From: Watersipora subatra
Taxonomy: Eukaryota; Bryozoa; Gymnolaemata; Cheilostomatida; Watersiporidae
Length of the DNA stretch: 64,000 nucleotides
Reading direction: 5' to 3'
NCBI RefSeq assembly: GCF_963576615.1
Contig: NC_088708.1
Location: 60,809,196-60,873,195 of the forward strand
Part shown: positions 44,387-57,488 of the stretch, in pieces
Numbering within the stretch: the stretch's first letter is position 1
Layout: each line of letters opens with the position of its first letter
Translations under genes and position numbers: made by a program
Notes under the pieces: generated by a model
What the model was told of the DNA's origin: nothing
Seen by the model: only the letters and a program-made list of their open reading frames with translations
Databases searched by the model: none

Positions 44387-45520
44387 TTAGGTACTGAGAG
44401 CAAAGAGCACCAGGTCGTAGAGGTACAGGTAGTCCTCCTGTAAATAAAAAGGTTATACATGCTTGCAAACATCATACACACCTGTTTGGAATTTTTTTTG
44501 ATGGATTATTGTAGAAATCTGATAGAAAAGCATCAGTGCTATGCTATAATGCTAGGGCTCTGACCTTAAAAGTGCCTATACTAAATGTTAAGAATCAGAT
44601 GACAGTGAGTGTACAGTATGGATTAATAGAAAATAACTATACAATAGAATGCAGACTATATATACATAGTTTATTAAACAGTTGATGATAAAATTGAGCA
44701 GCAAAGTTAAACATTTTACCATGGTTCTAAGAATAACTGCTAGAGTATTTAAATTTTAAACATTGAATTAGATAGAGCTACTCAAACTCAAATGTCATGC
44801 TGTTGTAGCACAACAATATACACATAGCTTTTGTGTAAGTTTCTTTCAAGCAAATTATTTAGGTAAATAGCAATACCGTATAATTTTTCACAAGGTCGTA
44901 CATGTAGGTCTGAAAATATTACCTTCAAAAGTTCAATCAGTGTCATGTGGGCATCTACCAATTATCAGGTACCTACCACAGTAAACACAGAGTTGGAGCC
45001 TCTGCTTCGCACATCCAGAACCGACCCATAGACATCTACCAACTGTTCAGTGTTTAATTTTTCCATGGCATTGTAGGCTGCTACAAAAATGACTGCTTTT
45101 CTCTGATTCTCTCTGCAATTAGAGAAAGCATTGACCTAGCTGAACCTGTGACAATGATAGTTTGATACAAAATTGTTTGTAGAAAATTTAGAAACAAGAC
45201 AGTTAGACAGCTGAATAATCATTCTAAAATGTGCCAATTTTGCAATTACTCACTTTATCTAAACTTGGGATTAATATAAGTTGAGAACATTGTCAAAGTT
45301 CTTATTTAGTTTTGTAAATGATGGTTGCTTAAATCATATCAGTTTTATCCTCTCAGTCAGTTAGTACTTACGAGTCCATCACACATATCTTGCCTCCTGT
45401 GTCACCTTGAACTTGTCTCTCAACAGCACTTAGGTAGTAGAGCAAAGAGCTGTAGTTCGGTAGACCTTTCACTTCTCCATCAGCCCAAACTTTGATCTTC
45501 ATGAGAACAACTGGTTGACT
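44387..45520 (-). pseudogene. Duplicated RPTP-like D2 exons (three exons, 5'-truncated gene copy)
   Basis: Three minus-strand exons mirror the last three of the RPTP-like gene: 45520-45372 (149 nt), 45112-44977 (136 nt) and 44437-44387 (51 nt), with identical lengths, phases, acceptors and donors. They encode [39 protein letters not shown] and EDYLYLYDLVLFALST then stop. No frame-breaking change was seen. The upstream D2, D1 and ectodomain exons are absent, replaced by a LINE relic, so the copy cannot make a full receptor. It could be a remnant of a convergent paralogue or a duplicated fragment that is still under constraint. Confidence 0.85.
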
Positions 45521-45936
45521 CTGTAATTTCAATTCAACTTTTTGGTTACTCTAGATGACGCTGCCTAAGTTTTTACTGTTTGAACAACCTTATACTTTAT
45601 ACAGCAATACTTAAATTTTTTCAAAGTTCCTTGAATTGTGGTTAAAATGTATTAGCACAGTTATGTTTATTTTTAATGTAAGTGGGCTGTCGCTTGCCAG
45701 AATTTTTAATGTTTTTGATTTAACAAGTTATGGACTGCCTAGGTGTGGCTACACTGGCAACATGATTTATTGGAAAAACCTATGTTTAATCAATTATCAC
45801 ACTGTACCGGGTGTTTCAACCTATGCTAAGTCTCCAACAGCGGATTGGTGCCTAATGAACCTGATTGGGGAACTGATTCTTAAAATACTTGTTATCACAC
45901 TAATATATACTTTAGTTCAATTTTTTTATTTGTGAC

Positions 45937-47930
45937 ATACTTCTTAGGCTTTGTGACATACTTCGGCTTTGTGGTTGCTGTTGCTTTGCATAATCCCCAA
46001 GTACTTGTACCTTTCTTCTACATCTTTGATGGTACCATTTGACATTCTTAGGCCATCTGTGGGCATAGAATGGTCTTTCTTAAGAATTAGCCTTCCACAT
46101 TTCTCAATACCGAAGGTCATTCCGATGTCCTTGCTGTATACCTGAGTGCGGTGTATTAGCGAATCAATGTCCCTTTCTTTGTTAGCATACAGCTTGATGT
46201 CATCCATGTGAAGAGGTGGTTTATCTTGGTGCCACTCTCAAACTGGTACCCATATTGAGTCTTCACCAGCATATTGCTTAGCAGGTTTAGGCATATGCAG
46301 AAGAGCAGCGGTGATAAGGAGTCACCTTGATAGATGCCTCGCTTAATTTTTACACTCACCAGCTTTTTACCATTAGCCTCCAGTTCCATCTTTCATTTGG
46401 TCATTGACATCTTGATGAATGCCACAAGAGCAGGGTGAACATTGTACATACTGAGGCACTCAAGTATCCAACTTTGGGGAATTGATTCATAGGTCTTTTT
46501 GCAGTTGATCTAAGCCATGGCAAGATTGGTATGCCTTCTCCTGCTGTCTTGACAGACCGTCCAATCCACCAGTAACTGATGTTTGGCTGCTCGGGTGTTG
46601 CGCCCAATTTCTTTCTGAGCACTGGTCATATAGTGACTCATGTGCTCTTCCAGTTTGTCTGCAACTATTCCTGAGAGCAGTTTCTAAGTGGTAGGCAAGC
46701 ACGTTATTGGTCGATAGTTTTTGGGAGTCGGCCCCTGCTTTGGATCTTTTATCAGAAGTACAGTTCGTCCTTTGATCAGCCATTCGGGATGGTCGCCTTC
46801 TTCTATTAGGCATTTTATCTGCTTAGCCATTCTAGTGTGAAGTGATGTCAATTTCTTTAATCAAAAGGCTTGAATAATGTCATGGCCAGGTGCTGCCTAG
46901 TTCTTCATACACTGCACTCTGAACTTGATGTCCATTTCGCTGATGGTGAGTCCTTGCTGAGCCACAGTGTGTTGGTGGCTCTATTTTAGCCTCTTCAGCC
47001 AATTTGCAGTGGTGTTATGAGCAGTCTCTTTCTCCCAGATGTCCTTCCAGAACTTTGAGGTGCTGGATCGGGGAGGATCTGACATTGGCCTCCGCAGTTC
47101 AGCTTTAAACTGAGAATACACTTTAGATGGTTTATTGATGAACAGTTTGTTCATTCCCTTGTTATCCCGCTCTTTGGTGTACCGCTTCAGTCGTGCCGAC
47201 AGCGCTACTAGCTGCTTTTTGGCAGATTCTACAGCTTCTATTGTGACTTCCCTATTTGGATGCTCCAAACTGCGGTCAGATCTCTCACTGAGCCTACTAA
47301 CTTTCTTGCGCAAGTCTTTGACCTTATTTTGTAGCCTCAGCTGCCAAGATGGAATGAAGCCTTTTTGACAGTACTTAATACCCATCTCCTCCAAGATGAC
47401 GGTTGACGTAATGTAGATTAAGGCATTAGTCTCACTGATCGATCCAGTTGAGATCGACTCCAGTGCCAAGTTAATGTCTTCTAACAGCTTCTTGGGTATG
47501 GTCTTGCTAACTTTCCGTAGTGGTACCCTACTTCCATAATCACTAGCAGCTGACATCTTGTTGATGATATTTTCCGCAAGCTCCTTCACCCTTGGGTCAA
47601 GGTCAAAGTGCATGTCTTCTTCAACTTGTTAGTCAACACAAGACCGTGTATGTGTGACGGTGTGTGATGATATGCACTCCTCGTTGGTTGAGGTTACTTG
47701 GGTGAACTGTTCCCTAATTTCATATACCTCAAGTTCTGATATGAGGTGCCGCTTGATTATGTTACTCCTCTGAGCTACAAGTTGCTTAGCGGTTAATGGC
47801 AATTCAGGGCGCATGTTTATCCACAGTTGATGCATCCTTCCCATATAGCCCCACTTTTGAGGTTCACTCATAAATTAGCACTGCATGAGGTCTGTATTAT
47901 CAGTCCGAGTCCATTTCATCCGTTATGAAC
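45937..47930 (-). pseudogene. R2-like LINE relic: reverse transcriptase and upstream coding region
   Basis: The minus strand from 47871 down encodes a helical region (QKWGYMGRMHQLWINMRPEL), a 210-codon open piece (47613-46981) with a Lys-rich coiled region, then RT blocks: GRTVLLIKDPKQGP (split by a frameshift near 46750), VKIKRGIYQGDSLSPLLFCI (about 46350) and MDDIKLYANKERDIDS (46207 down), the catalytic DD. A frameshift lies just before the DD motif. The C-terminal endonuclease is missing. This RT is of the type often annotated as R2-like in animal genomes. Confidence 0.8.
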
Positions 47931-48099
47931 CAGTAGCCCATGTTCCACTTCCTTGTCCTGGTTCAGCTACAGGCAGCGCGGACCTTGTTTGACCGGGGGA
48001 CGTCCGAGCCTGGGCTTTGGTTATTGCACTCATCATAGAGGTTGTAGACATTATACAAGCACGGGTCTTGTCTAAGGTCCACCAGAAGGGTGCAGTTGT

Positions 48100-48164
48100 T
48101 GGGGTTTGAACCTAGGACCTAATGATCACTGTCCAGACACCTTACCAACTGCGCTATCCGTCCA

Positions 48165-48166
<2 letters not shown>
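48100..48166 (-). repeat. tRNA-derived SINE head
   Basis: On the minus strand, GGATAGCGCAGTTGGTAAG (box A) and TAGGTTCAAACCCC (box B) are spaced as in tRNA genes. The acceptor stem does not close and no 3' end fits, so it is a SINE head and not a functional tRNA. The (TA)n block adjoins its 5' side. Confidence 0.65.
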
Positions 48167-49204
<1,038 letters not shown>

Positions 49205-50638
49205 TGTTGCTGTTGCTGTTAGGACTATTGGTTCTTCACCCATGTAGTCAACTAGAGCTTGGTAGCAGCAGAAAAACTACATGTAAGAGAGCACGTCACA
49301 TTTGGTAAGTTGTTCATGCTATTTTATTCAATTTACAGCTTGTTTACTTGAAACATACAGTTGTAGAAAAGCAGTATAAATTTTATTTAATATTGAATTA
49401 GGACTAGTGTGAAAAAAGTATGTTTCAATTATTATAATTTTTAAAGAATGTAGCGTAAAACACGTTTCATATATTTTTTACACTCATTTATGTCATCCAA
49501 CTGCTGATATTGTTTTGCATAGAAAATTCAAGAACGGTCAGCATTATAATACCATAAAGAAGGAGAATATCAAACGTTTTTGTAAAATCCTAATTTTGGA
49601 CTTAATTATTGTTACACAAATGTTTAGTTTTGTAACATCAACACAGACAAGCCAGCTGACAATTAATAGTTATTTTAGTGCGTCAGTTAATTCTCCAACT
49701 TTATTCTATTTTCAGTTATTATTATAATAATTTTTTATGCTTTTTATAATGATAAGTAAAGTTATTAATGTGGTTCTACCAACAGTCAAAACTGTTATTA
49801 TAATATCATGATCATTATGTTATTGTATTATTGTTATTATGAATAGTGAGAGTTTACGTATTTCAGTTATGATTTTGTAAGTAATAGTAGTACATGCATA
49901 GGCATAAGCAAATAAGTGGGGTATATGAAGCCTTTGAATTTAAAAACCTTTAGCATTTAGTTTGAATCTTGTGTAGTAATTGTGTAGTAATTAAGAGCTT
50001 AGCTGTTTTATAGAGCTTCAGTAATAGGAGGCAGATATTCAAGTTTGCCCAAAAAACCTAACCAGTGAACTAAAATGTTTATTTTGCATTCATTTTGGTC
50101 TTTATATCTGTTTATGCTATTTGAATTACCTTTTCATTTTTAGTCGAAACTTGGTAAGCATTATTACCAGTATATTCATCAGATGGCAGAGAGTATTAGG
50201 CAAAGTTGGATGTTCTTTTCTAGAAAAGGTATGTTGCTAATTACACGCTGGTTTGCATAAAAATATGTCAAAATAATCAAGGTTTCATCTACCGAATTTT
50301 ATGATATTTTTGAACATATAAGGTAATTATAGATTACAAACTATAAAACATTATATTAGTAAGGTTGTATTTCGAAATGTAGTAATGTTTGACGTTTTGG
50401 CAAAGTTACTATGATAAGCAAAACTTTAAACACACCAACACAAAATATGTTTTCAAACATTTAATTCTATGGTAACTAGCATATGTATACCTGACATAAG
50501 AATGTAACAGCATGCCCAAAAGTAATTTTTCTTTGTATAGTTGCAACTAATCAATGATGCTTTAGTTATAGATAAGTGCAGGATTAAAAGTATTGACGAC
50601 CCACACCAAAGATTGATTTGCAGACATCAAACTAAAGG
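49205..50638 (+). CDS. Candidate secreted/membrane protein, first three exons (hypothetical)
   Basis: ATG at 49205 begins MLLLLLGLLVLHPCSQLELG, a textbook signal peptide. The exon ends at 49303 with TG|GTAAGT. A phase-matched exon follows at 50145-50229 (acceptor TTCATTTTTAG, donor AAAG|GTATGT; contains IFIRWQRVLGKVGCSFLEK) and a third at 50541-50638 (acceptor TTGTATAG, donor AAAG|GTCTGT; contains CRIKSIDDPHQRLICRH). The frame stays open across all three. No family was recognised. The Cys-x13-Cys with Gln four before the second Cys recalls the N-terminus of Wnt proteins, but this is weak. Later exons were not found. Confidence 0.35.
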
Positions 50639-51064
50639 TCTGTGATATTGCAATAAGTTCCTCTAAACTAGCACATTATACATGCGAGCCAAGTGTGATA
50701 ATTTGATATAGTCATAGCTTCAGTAAGAAAAGTTGTCAATTTGTATAGGCATTGTATTGTTTCAAAGCTTACATAAACCATTAGCCACTCTTGTGTTCTA
50801 TTCATCTATTATTGGCAGATTACATAATATAAATAGCACAAACTAATCAAAGGAATGTAGCATAGCAAAGAGATCTAGTATTGCTTTTCTTAGTCTTTAT
50901 GAGTCATGGTAGCAATTGCTTAGCAATTGCATAATTATATAAAATGAATAGTTTTCTATGGTTACCCATTACCACTTTTAGTTACTCAGCCAACACTGAG
51001 AGTAATTATCAGATTTAAAATATCATGTTTAGAAGCATGAGATAGACAAATATTTTGTTTGTTT
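50639..51064. other. No recognised feature
   Basis: AT-rich sequence following the candidate third exon. Confidence 0.45.
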
Positions 51065-51742
51065 TTACTCTTTCCCTACCGTATGCGAATTTATGCTAAA
51101 TCTATGACCGACTGCGGTATGCACATTTATGTGAATTTTCCAACAATCGCGTGGTCACTTAATTTTATTATTTGTTGAAAACATAATCGATGATTTTAAA
51201 ACTTTTATGGTATTGTCAGTGTGGTTCGAAGATTTCTCTAGAAGATTAGTCTAAGATAACCAAGCAGTTTCAAATTTTTGTTTGGGAAATACCAAATTAA
51301 AAACGGACAGTTTTTGTGTAAGTTTTGTTAAGTATCGCGCAAGTCAGAAAACAGATAATTACTTATGTTGATAACATTATAGCCAATTCATATTCAGATT
51401 TTTGTGATTGCACAGATAATTAAATTAGCATCAGTGACTCTGATAATGGTGAAAGTAATAGTTTTGTAAGAGTAAGCGACATTGTAGAGCATCGTTTTAG
51501 CTTCGTAGCAATTGTAGCTTCACATAGCTTTAGCAATGCACAAAATGAAGGTACATTGATTTTTGCATAGCACTATATGTTAAAATTTCAGCAAAACAAA
51601 TTATATTACAAAAAGGTTCTAGATAAACTTTGAAATTGAAAAAAAATTGTATACATTTCATGAAGCTAAATTGGCAATTTTCGGTGAAATGGCTGGCAGT
51701 AGGCCGGTAGCTTAATTTGTACATGGGTGGCAGTAAAAGGGT
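51065..51742. mobile_element. Possible piggyBac-like MITE
   Basis: The right end, read inward, is TTAACCCTTTTACTGCCACC (complement of about 51723-51742). The left end TTACTCTTTCCCTACCGTAT is a plausible mutated counterpart. No coding. The pairing is approximate and the left TTAA is not intact. Confidence 0.35.
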
Positions 51743-53910
51743 TAAGCTATAGAAGAATTAGAGATACATATATATGTATTTCCTTATGAATGATTTGGTG
51801 CTCTTTGATGATTCAAGACAATGAATTTGGCGAATGATATATAGAAGATGCTGCTGAAGTTGCGCAATGACTTGCATTTAATAGTTTGTTAGAAATTCAA
51901 CTCATGGCTTTTCATTATTACCTCAAAATGTTAAAAACACGCGATAGGAAGGGTCAGAACACTACTAAAACTCATAGTTGCTCAAACCTGAAATGCAGTA
52001 GGTTTCATACAAATTGCAATACAAAGACAAAACTGCAAAACTATTGGTAAAAATACAAATAGCAATATATATTATTTGTTTTGGACTTCGGTGTCGGGCA
52101 GCATGTATGCAGTTTGTTTGCTGATGTTAATTAAAGTTTTACTAATAAGCTACATAATTTGCTCAATTATTGGTGTCAACTTTAAGATTTAAAACAATTG
52201 TAGTGTTAGCACTTTTAGAATATATAGTAGTAAAGGTAGCATCAGCAGGAAAAACAGCTAAAAATCAAACAAATTTGCATAGTAGTACTATACTTACTAG
52301 TTGCGCCAAGGCTTCATAAAATCCTTATTATAGCTCGGATATTTACTCACAGCTGTGAGACAATGAGGCGTTTACTTATAACTATTACTTCTGCAGGAAA
52401 AGAATATGGCTAACACTGATCTATAACTTATTGCTAGTCAAAGTAAACACAACTCGTGGATCACTAGATGGCGCATATTTCTTATAGACTTGTTATGTGC
52501 AATTGGTTATTATGAAATAGCGAGATTCAAATATCGTACACACCTACTGTAATGACTAGCCATAGATTAGAGGAAATAACTTGTAGATCGCGTGGAATTG
52601 TTATCTTTGTCAGATTTGGATTAATGTTAAAAATGATCGATTGATAGAGTTTATAAGAGTTCGATGTAATTCTGGAGAGAAAATAGTCAGAACGATTTTT
52701 ATTAGTCATCAGTTTTTAGTAAAATAAGGGAGCATCGGCATAAAACTAGAAAAGGACTGAACTTGATTAAATATATAAAACTTGACTTGAGCGATAAAGG
52801 AAAGTATTTTGACAAATTTTGAAGAAAGTCAATTTGGCTGTCTGCAGAGATATGGATTGGGTTCCAACAGATTAGCTTATTTGGGATTAAGGATTTGAGT
52901 GATGTAATAATTTGAGTTTAATCTCAGTCTAAATTGGTCCTCAAACTTCATGTGTAGAGAGCACACAACTTTCAATGTCAGTTAAATTAGCTGTCAGTTT
53001 CGGTTACCTACCTTTTCAACTACAAGATCTAAAACACCAACATACAGATGCAGATAAATTCCAACCTACCGGACCATTATCAGTGAAATTTCAGCCCTCT
53101 AGTGATCGGATGACAACAAATTTTTTGTGTCAAGACTACTCAGAACTGAGTTAATTTGTTCAAAGAATTACATGATCGATTTTGACATTCTCTCTTAAAT
53201 AATCAACTGCTTCTATTATTGTCTTGTGCAGCAACTAGCGCTTGATTTGACAACTGATTGACCCATGAGTTGTTTCATACTACACCTATCTACTTGTCAT
53301 ACGCCATTTCTGTCAGTGGAGGGAAGCGAACCCTTGAATAAAGTAAATGAGTAAATAGAACTAAATGAAACATATGCTTAATTTTTTTGTTTTGTTTAAC
53401 CTTAGCCAAGAAGCCTGAATAGAAGGGTAGGGTTTCATTTAGTTAAGATGTTACTCATATTTTATACTTGTTTTATAGTTTATATTTTATTATGATTTTG
53501 GTATACTACCGTTCTTTTTTATTCCTAGCACTTGCAACTATATATACAAAATACTGACAGCGCCCTGTAATTTGTGAGCCATTGACAAGATAGATCAAGG
53601 CACATCCTGTAACATACAAGTTTGGGTAATGGCAAAAACTACGGTACGAGATCAGACACGCGACAGACAGACAGTTATAATACAAACGGTCGACTATACA
53701 AACAATCTTTAAGCTGCGTCAACACAAGACATTTATGAATAACCATAATAGATCTACGACCAACCAACCAGTACCCCAGAAGAGAATTTACGAAATTGAC
53801 GAAGTTAGAAATTTAAGGAGGATGGTGTGAGATAAGAGTATCATGACATAACATTCACACATTGATTACAATTTCATAACCAGGATTTATTATACAACTG
53901 AGTTACTCAC
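51743..53910. other. No recognised feature
   Basis: About 2.2 kb AT-rich intergenic or intronic sequence. Short minus-strand frames (e.g. 52527-52709) have no motif. Confidence 0.45.
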
Positions 53911-54071
53911 TTTCATAAGAATATACAACAAATTTACATAGAGTTGCTCCATGTGGATGTCATACATCGCTGCTGCATACTGATTTACACTATCGATATC
54001 AGCATCGGAATAACAACCACTGTCATCCATTTGACTAACTCTGTAATGACAATCTATGCTACTGTTAGGCA
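53911..54071 (-). CDS. Candidate minus-strand exon (hypothetical)
   Basis: From an ATG at 54071 the minus strand reads MPNSSIDCHYRVSQMDDSGC, then YSDADIDSVNQYAAAMYDIH, ending at a good donor ATGAAA|GTGAGT (53911). Composition (acidic, with Cys and Tyr) is more protein-like than other frames nearby. A clean upstream acceptor in this frame was not found (the obvious CAG at 54119-54117 leads to a stop), so it would have to be a first coding exon. Family unknown. Confidence 0.25.
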
Positions 54072-55967
54072 TCTGATCTGTTCCCTTCGACACATGGAAT
54101 CACAGACTGTTCCTGCCTGTAACAATATTATATAATATTATATCTTACATGTTACCTTTTTGTATATTGTGCTCGGCTTATAGGATATTATCACTTCCTA
54201 TCATTCATGCATATGAAAATATATAAGCGAATGCTGCCTCTACAGCAAGTGTGTGCTTTTAACTGAAAGAGCTGTTTAGCCTGTAAGCTAGCCAAGAAGC
54301 TGCTAAATAAAGTTGATAAGAAACTGTAAACTTTTGTTGGCTTGTATTGATAAGCCTCCTTAGAACAGCAAGTCCACAGGGACCTTCTGTTACACTATTT
54401 CCACAGCTTCACGTTTTTTTGTAAAACTTTGAAAGCAGCAACATAGAAATAATCAGTAACTGTATCAGGTTAATTATAGTAGTTCTTTGTTGAACATGGT
54501 CTTTATACTTCAAAGTTCATGTACAAAAAACGGTTTACATTTACCATGATATATGAACAAGTAGTTTCAGGCTAAAAATTGTGCTTAAAGCGCACGCAGG
54601 TGAAAGTTTATCATTACATGTATTTGTGCAACATGCAATGAACAAAAGTTTTGCTCTGCTAAAAAGTTGTTTGGACGTTAATATTAACTAGTTCATCAGT
54701 GCAGAAAAACACTTAGGTCAAAAGATGTTGTGAAATGTAGTGAACAACCAAAAGATGTTCGTTCCACCGAAAGCAACAATCAGAACGCAATTGGCCGAAC
54801 AAATAATGCAAACATTTTTGTTTTAAAAATGTTAATTTTTGTTTCTGCATGTAGGATAAATATGTAAATATGTAATCTGATCTTTCAATTGATCGGCGCT
54901 CGTAGATCCTCTTCTGCACATCATGTGCAATCAAAACTTTTGATTGCACATCAAAAGCTAATTTTGGATGCAAACTGTAGCAAACATATCAATGAGTGCA
55001 ATGAGCTTTTATGCAACATTATTAAATATAAATACAAAGATAAAAAGTATGTCTTCATGTTTAGAATGAAATAAAAGTTGAAAGCTGCAACAAATTTCAA
55101 AGCAGAACACAGGCTATAATATCATCACAGTTTAATGGCAAGCAATAGATATAAACTGGTAGAGATATCTCTCGACTTCCCAATGCATATTTATAAAGAG
55201 ATCTTTGACAATTTTGAGGTGAGTTAACAGATCTATTGCATCCGCAAAGATTAATGTCGCTCCACCAAAAAAGAGGGCAAAATACATATATATGTGACAT
55301 TTGCTTGGCCAAAATTCTGACGAGTTATTTGAAAAAAACTACGCCAGCTTCTATTTGAACACCACGTCTATTTGACCACCATTATAGGGGAAAGGTTAAA
55401 ATATAGAGTACCATGGCGTTCAATTAGAGGTTTTACGGTGTTTTGGTATTTTCTGTAATTAAAGGTTTGCTTAACTGACATTCTTGACTTGACCTTCTTA
55501 CATTTAGTATTTCTATAGTTTGAGTTCTAACTTATCTGCTCAATTTTATCAGTGATGATGACATCATCAGCTAAATTCAAATTTTGAGATACAATTTTCA
55601 ATATATATCGCGATATTAAAATTGCTTGTATTCTAAACTAGGTTATATAAAAACCATATGTATTCAAAATCTCTATTCATATAAGTAGAGCGTGCTTCAA
55701 AAGCTTTTAAACATATGGTTTCAGAGAATAGAAAATTTTCATGGACAGCTATATAAACTTCCCAATTGTGTGAAGAAAAGAATTTTTGCTAGAGCTTTGC
55801 ACAAGATGTACGCACAAGCCAATTGGTGTAATTATATAGCCATCGTTTATAAATTAAAGCTGGATGTATAAATATGACTTTTTCAGTATTTATGAAGTTT
55901 TCTTATAGTATGTGTTATAATTACAGGTCATGTTGGGTAACCATAATAATGTAGCAAGACGACTAAA
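54072..55967. other. No gene; small perfect palindrome
   Basis: AT-rich. The only structure noted is TGTGCAATCAAAA/TTTTGATTGCACA with a 1-nt centre at 54924-54950. Confidence 0.45.
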
Positions 55968-56850
55968 TTAAAGGTTGACTTGCAACAAAATTCACATTAC
56001 AGTTATTTGGTATCAAAAGATTCACCATGTCTTACTCTGTTGTGTTGTAGGTGCAAAATATGGGGAAATGTGATTACAAGCTCTTAAAAGCTAAAAAACG
56101 AACAGTTAATCGCAGCCACAAAGACCGCCGTAGTTTGGATTCTCCTTCCAAAACGGTTCAAATGTGACGTAGTTGTGGCAGATGGTTTCTGTTTACTTTC
56201 ATGCAACCTTATCTGTCGAAATATTTTCACAAATATACTTCACGCAATCAATAAAACCATGTCTATTGTTCTTATGCGTCTGTTTTATCGTCATTGTAAT
56301 GCTGTCACATTTAGCAGTGATATTTTATAACTTACCGTAAATTTAATTTAATTTTTTAACCTTACCTCGAAGGAGTACATATCATTGTTTGATAATCAAG
56401 ACGAGCCTGTTGGTCACCTGTGATAAACGAAAAGTGCTGCAAAAATTATTTGCTAAGTATTGGGTCACACGATCAGATTACGACTTGACGATTAGATCAA
56501 GCCGAAACAAAACTGTAAAGTAGCAAGCATCTATATTTGATACGGGGTCTTTGGTTAAACCAGCAGGTCTTTGTCATAAACTAGTGCTACGATAAATTTT
56601 ATATTGAGTTTTTTATTGGCCTTTCAATTCACGTGAAAACATCATGTGACAAGACAATAACCAAACTGTAATGACTACGTCAGAGAAATAAACAGATTCC
56701 AATCTACGGCGGCTTTTCATCTTTGAGCTTTTAAGAGCTTGTAATCACATTTCCACATATTTGGCACCTACAACACAACAGAGTAAGACATGGTGAATCT
56801 TTTGATACCAAATAACTGTAATGTGAATTTTGTTGCGAGTCAACCTTTAA
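55968..56850. mobile_element. Foldback-type element with long terminal inverted repeats
   Basis: 883 bp. The ends are reverse complements: TTAAAGGTTGACTTGCAACA at the left and TTAAAGGTTGACTCGCAACA (other strand) at the right. Arms are about 130 bp and nearly identical through TGATTACAAGCTCTTAAAAG, with a weaker extension to CCGCCGTAG. The roughly 560-bp centre is non-coding. Family not identified; long-TIR MITE or foldback element. Confidence 0.85.
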
Positions 56851-56965
56851 GTAAATGTATATGAATGGCAGGCGGCACAAGCGCTTTTGGCTCACATTCG
56901 CACAGGGGCTAATAATAAGCATTGACGTTGCTTATTGTAGCCTGTTTGACTGAAATAGTAACTGC

Positions 56966-57460
56966 TGTGGCAGATTTGTTACTCCTCCTATTATACAGCT
57001 CCTTTCAAGTGCATGCTTACTTACATTATTAGTCAACCCCGAGTCATTAACCCATATATAGTCATTATGCCCTTATATGGGCGAGCTGCAACCTATATAA
57101 AGGAAGGCATAGCCGCAGTGGAGGCAGTTGTTTTTGTAATCTAGTCAATACAATTATATACACACATACACTCTCTCTTCATTTCTCGCTTGAGCGGTCA
57201 GCAAGAATTAATGCCGGATAGTCGACCAGTATAGGCATCATCGGTCAGCTAGTTGACTACGGGGTCAACAGCTAATGTGCCCTGACTGGGTCGACCTAAT
57301 TATAGGAAGAGAGGTCGACCTAAGCTAATCAGACGACGGACCTTAGGGTTGACGTGGTCTTCTATAATCACATACAGTTATAAGCACGGCAAGCTTAATG
57401 TAAGCCGACCTGTCAGGCCGCCATTAGGTACACTGGTAGACCAAGACAAAAACCAGTACA
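56966..57460 (+). repeat. 5' LTR of Gypsy retrotransposon
   Basis: Starts TGTGGCAGATTTG and ends CCAGTACA, one base before the primer binding site. A TATATAAAGG promoter box lies at 57094-57103. The U5 side contains repeated GGTCGACC words. Length 495 bp is inferred from the PBS position, because the 3' LTR copy is incomplete. Confidence 0.85.
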
Positions 57461-57461
57461 C

Positions 57462-57479
57462 TGGTGGCAGCGGTGGGAT
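57462..57479 (+). promoter_or_regulatory. Primer binding site, tRNA-Leu type
   Basis: TGGTGGCAGCGGTGGGAT is complementary to the 3' end of animal tRNA-Leu (…ATCCCACCGCTGCCA plus CCA). It lies one base after the LTR end CA, where minus-strand synthesis is primed. Confidence 0.8.
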
Positions 57480-57488
57480 CGTCTGACC

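Larger units (their letters stand above)
43740..45935 (-). repeat. Arm 2 of the inverted duplication
   Basis: Reverse-complement copy of 24466-26545. The left side is enlarged by a 25-bp minisatellite; the right side ends sharply in TTTTTTTATTTG at about 45933 where arm 1 continues and a LINE relic begins here. Confidence 0.9.

Noticed and set aside
45636..45935. Plus-strand ORF of 99 codons and its counterpart at 24381-24737 (minus)
   Set aside because: Mirror images of one duplicated intron; no motif, and the open frame is not needed by the exon model.
50541..50638. Wnt ligand assignment from Cys-x13-Cys spacing
   Set aside because: Only one short spacing match; no other Wnt cysteine blocks or the palmitoylation-site motif could be found downstream.
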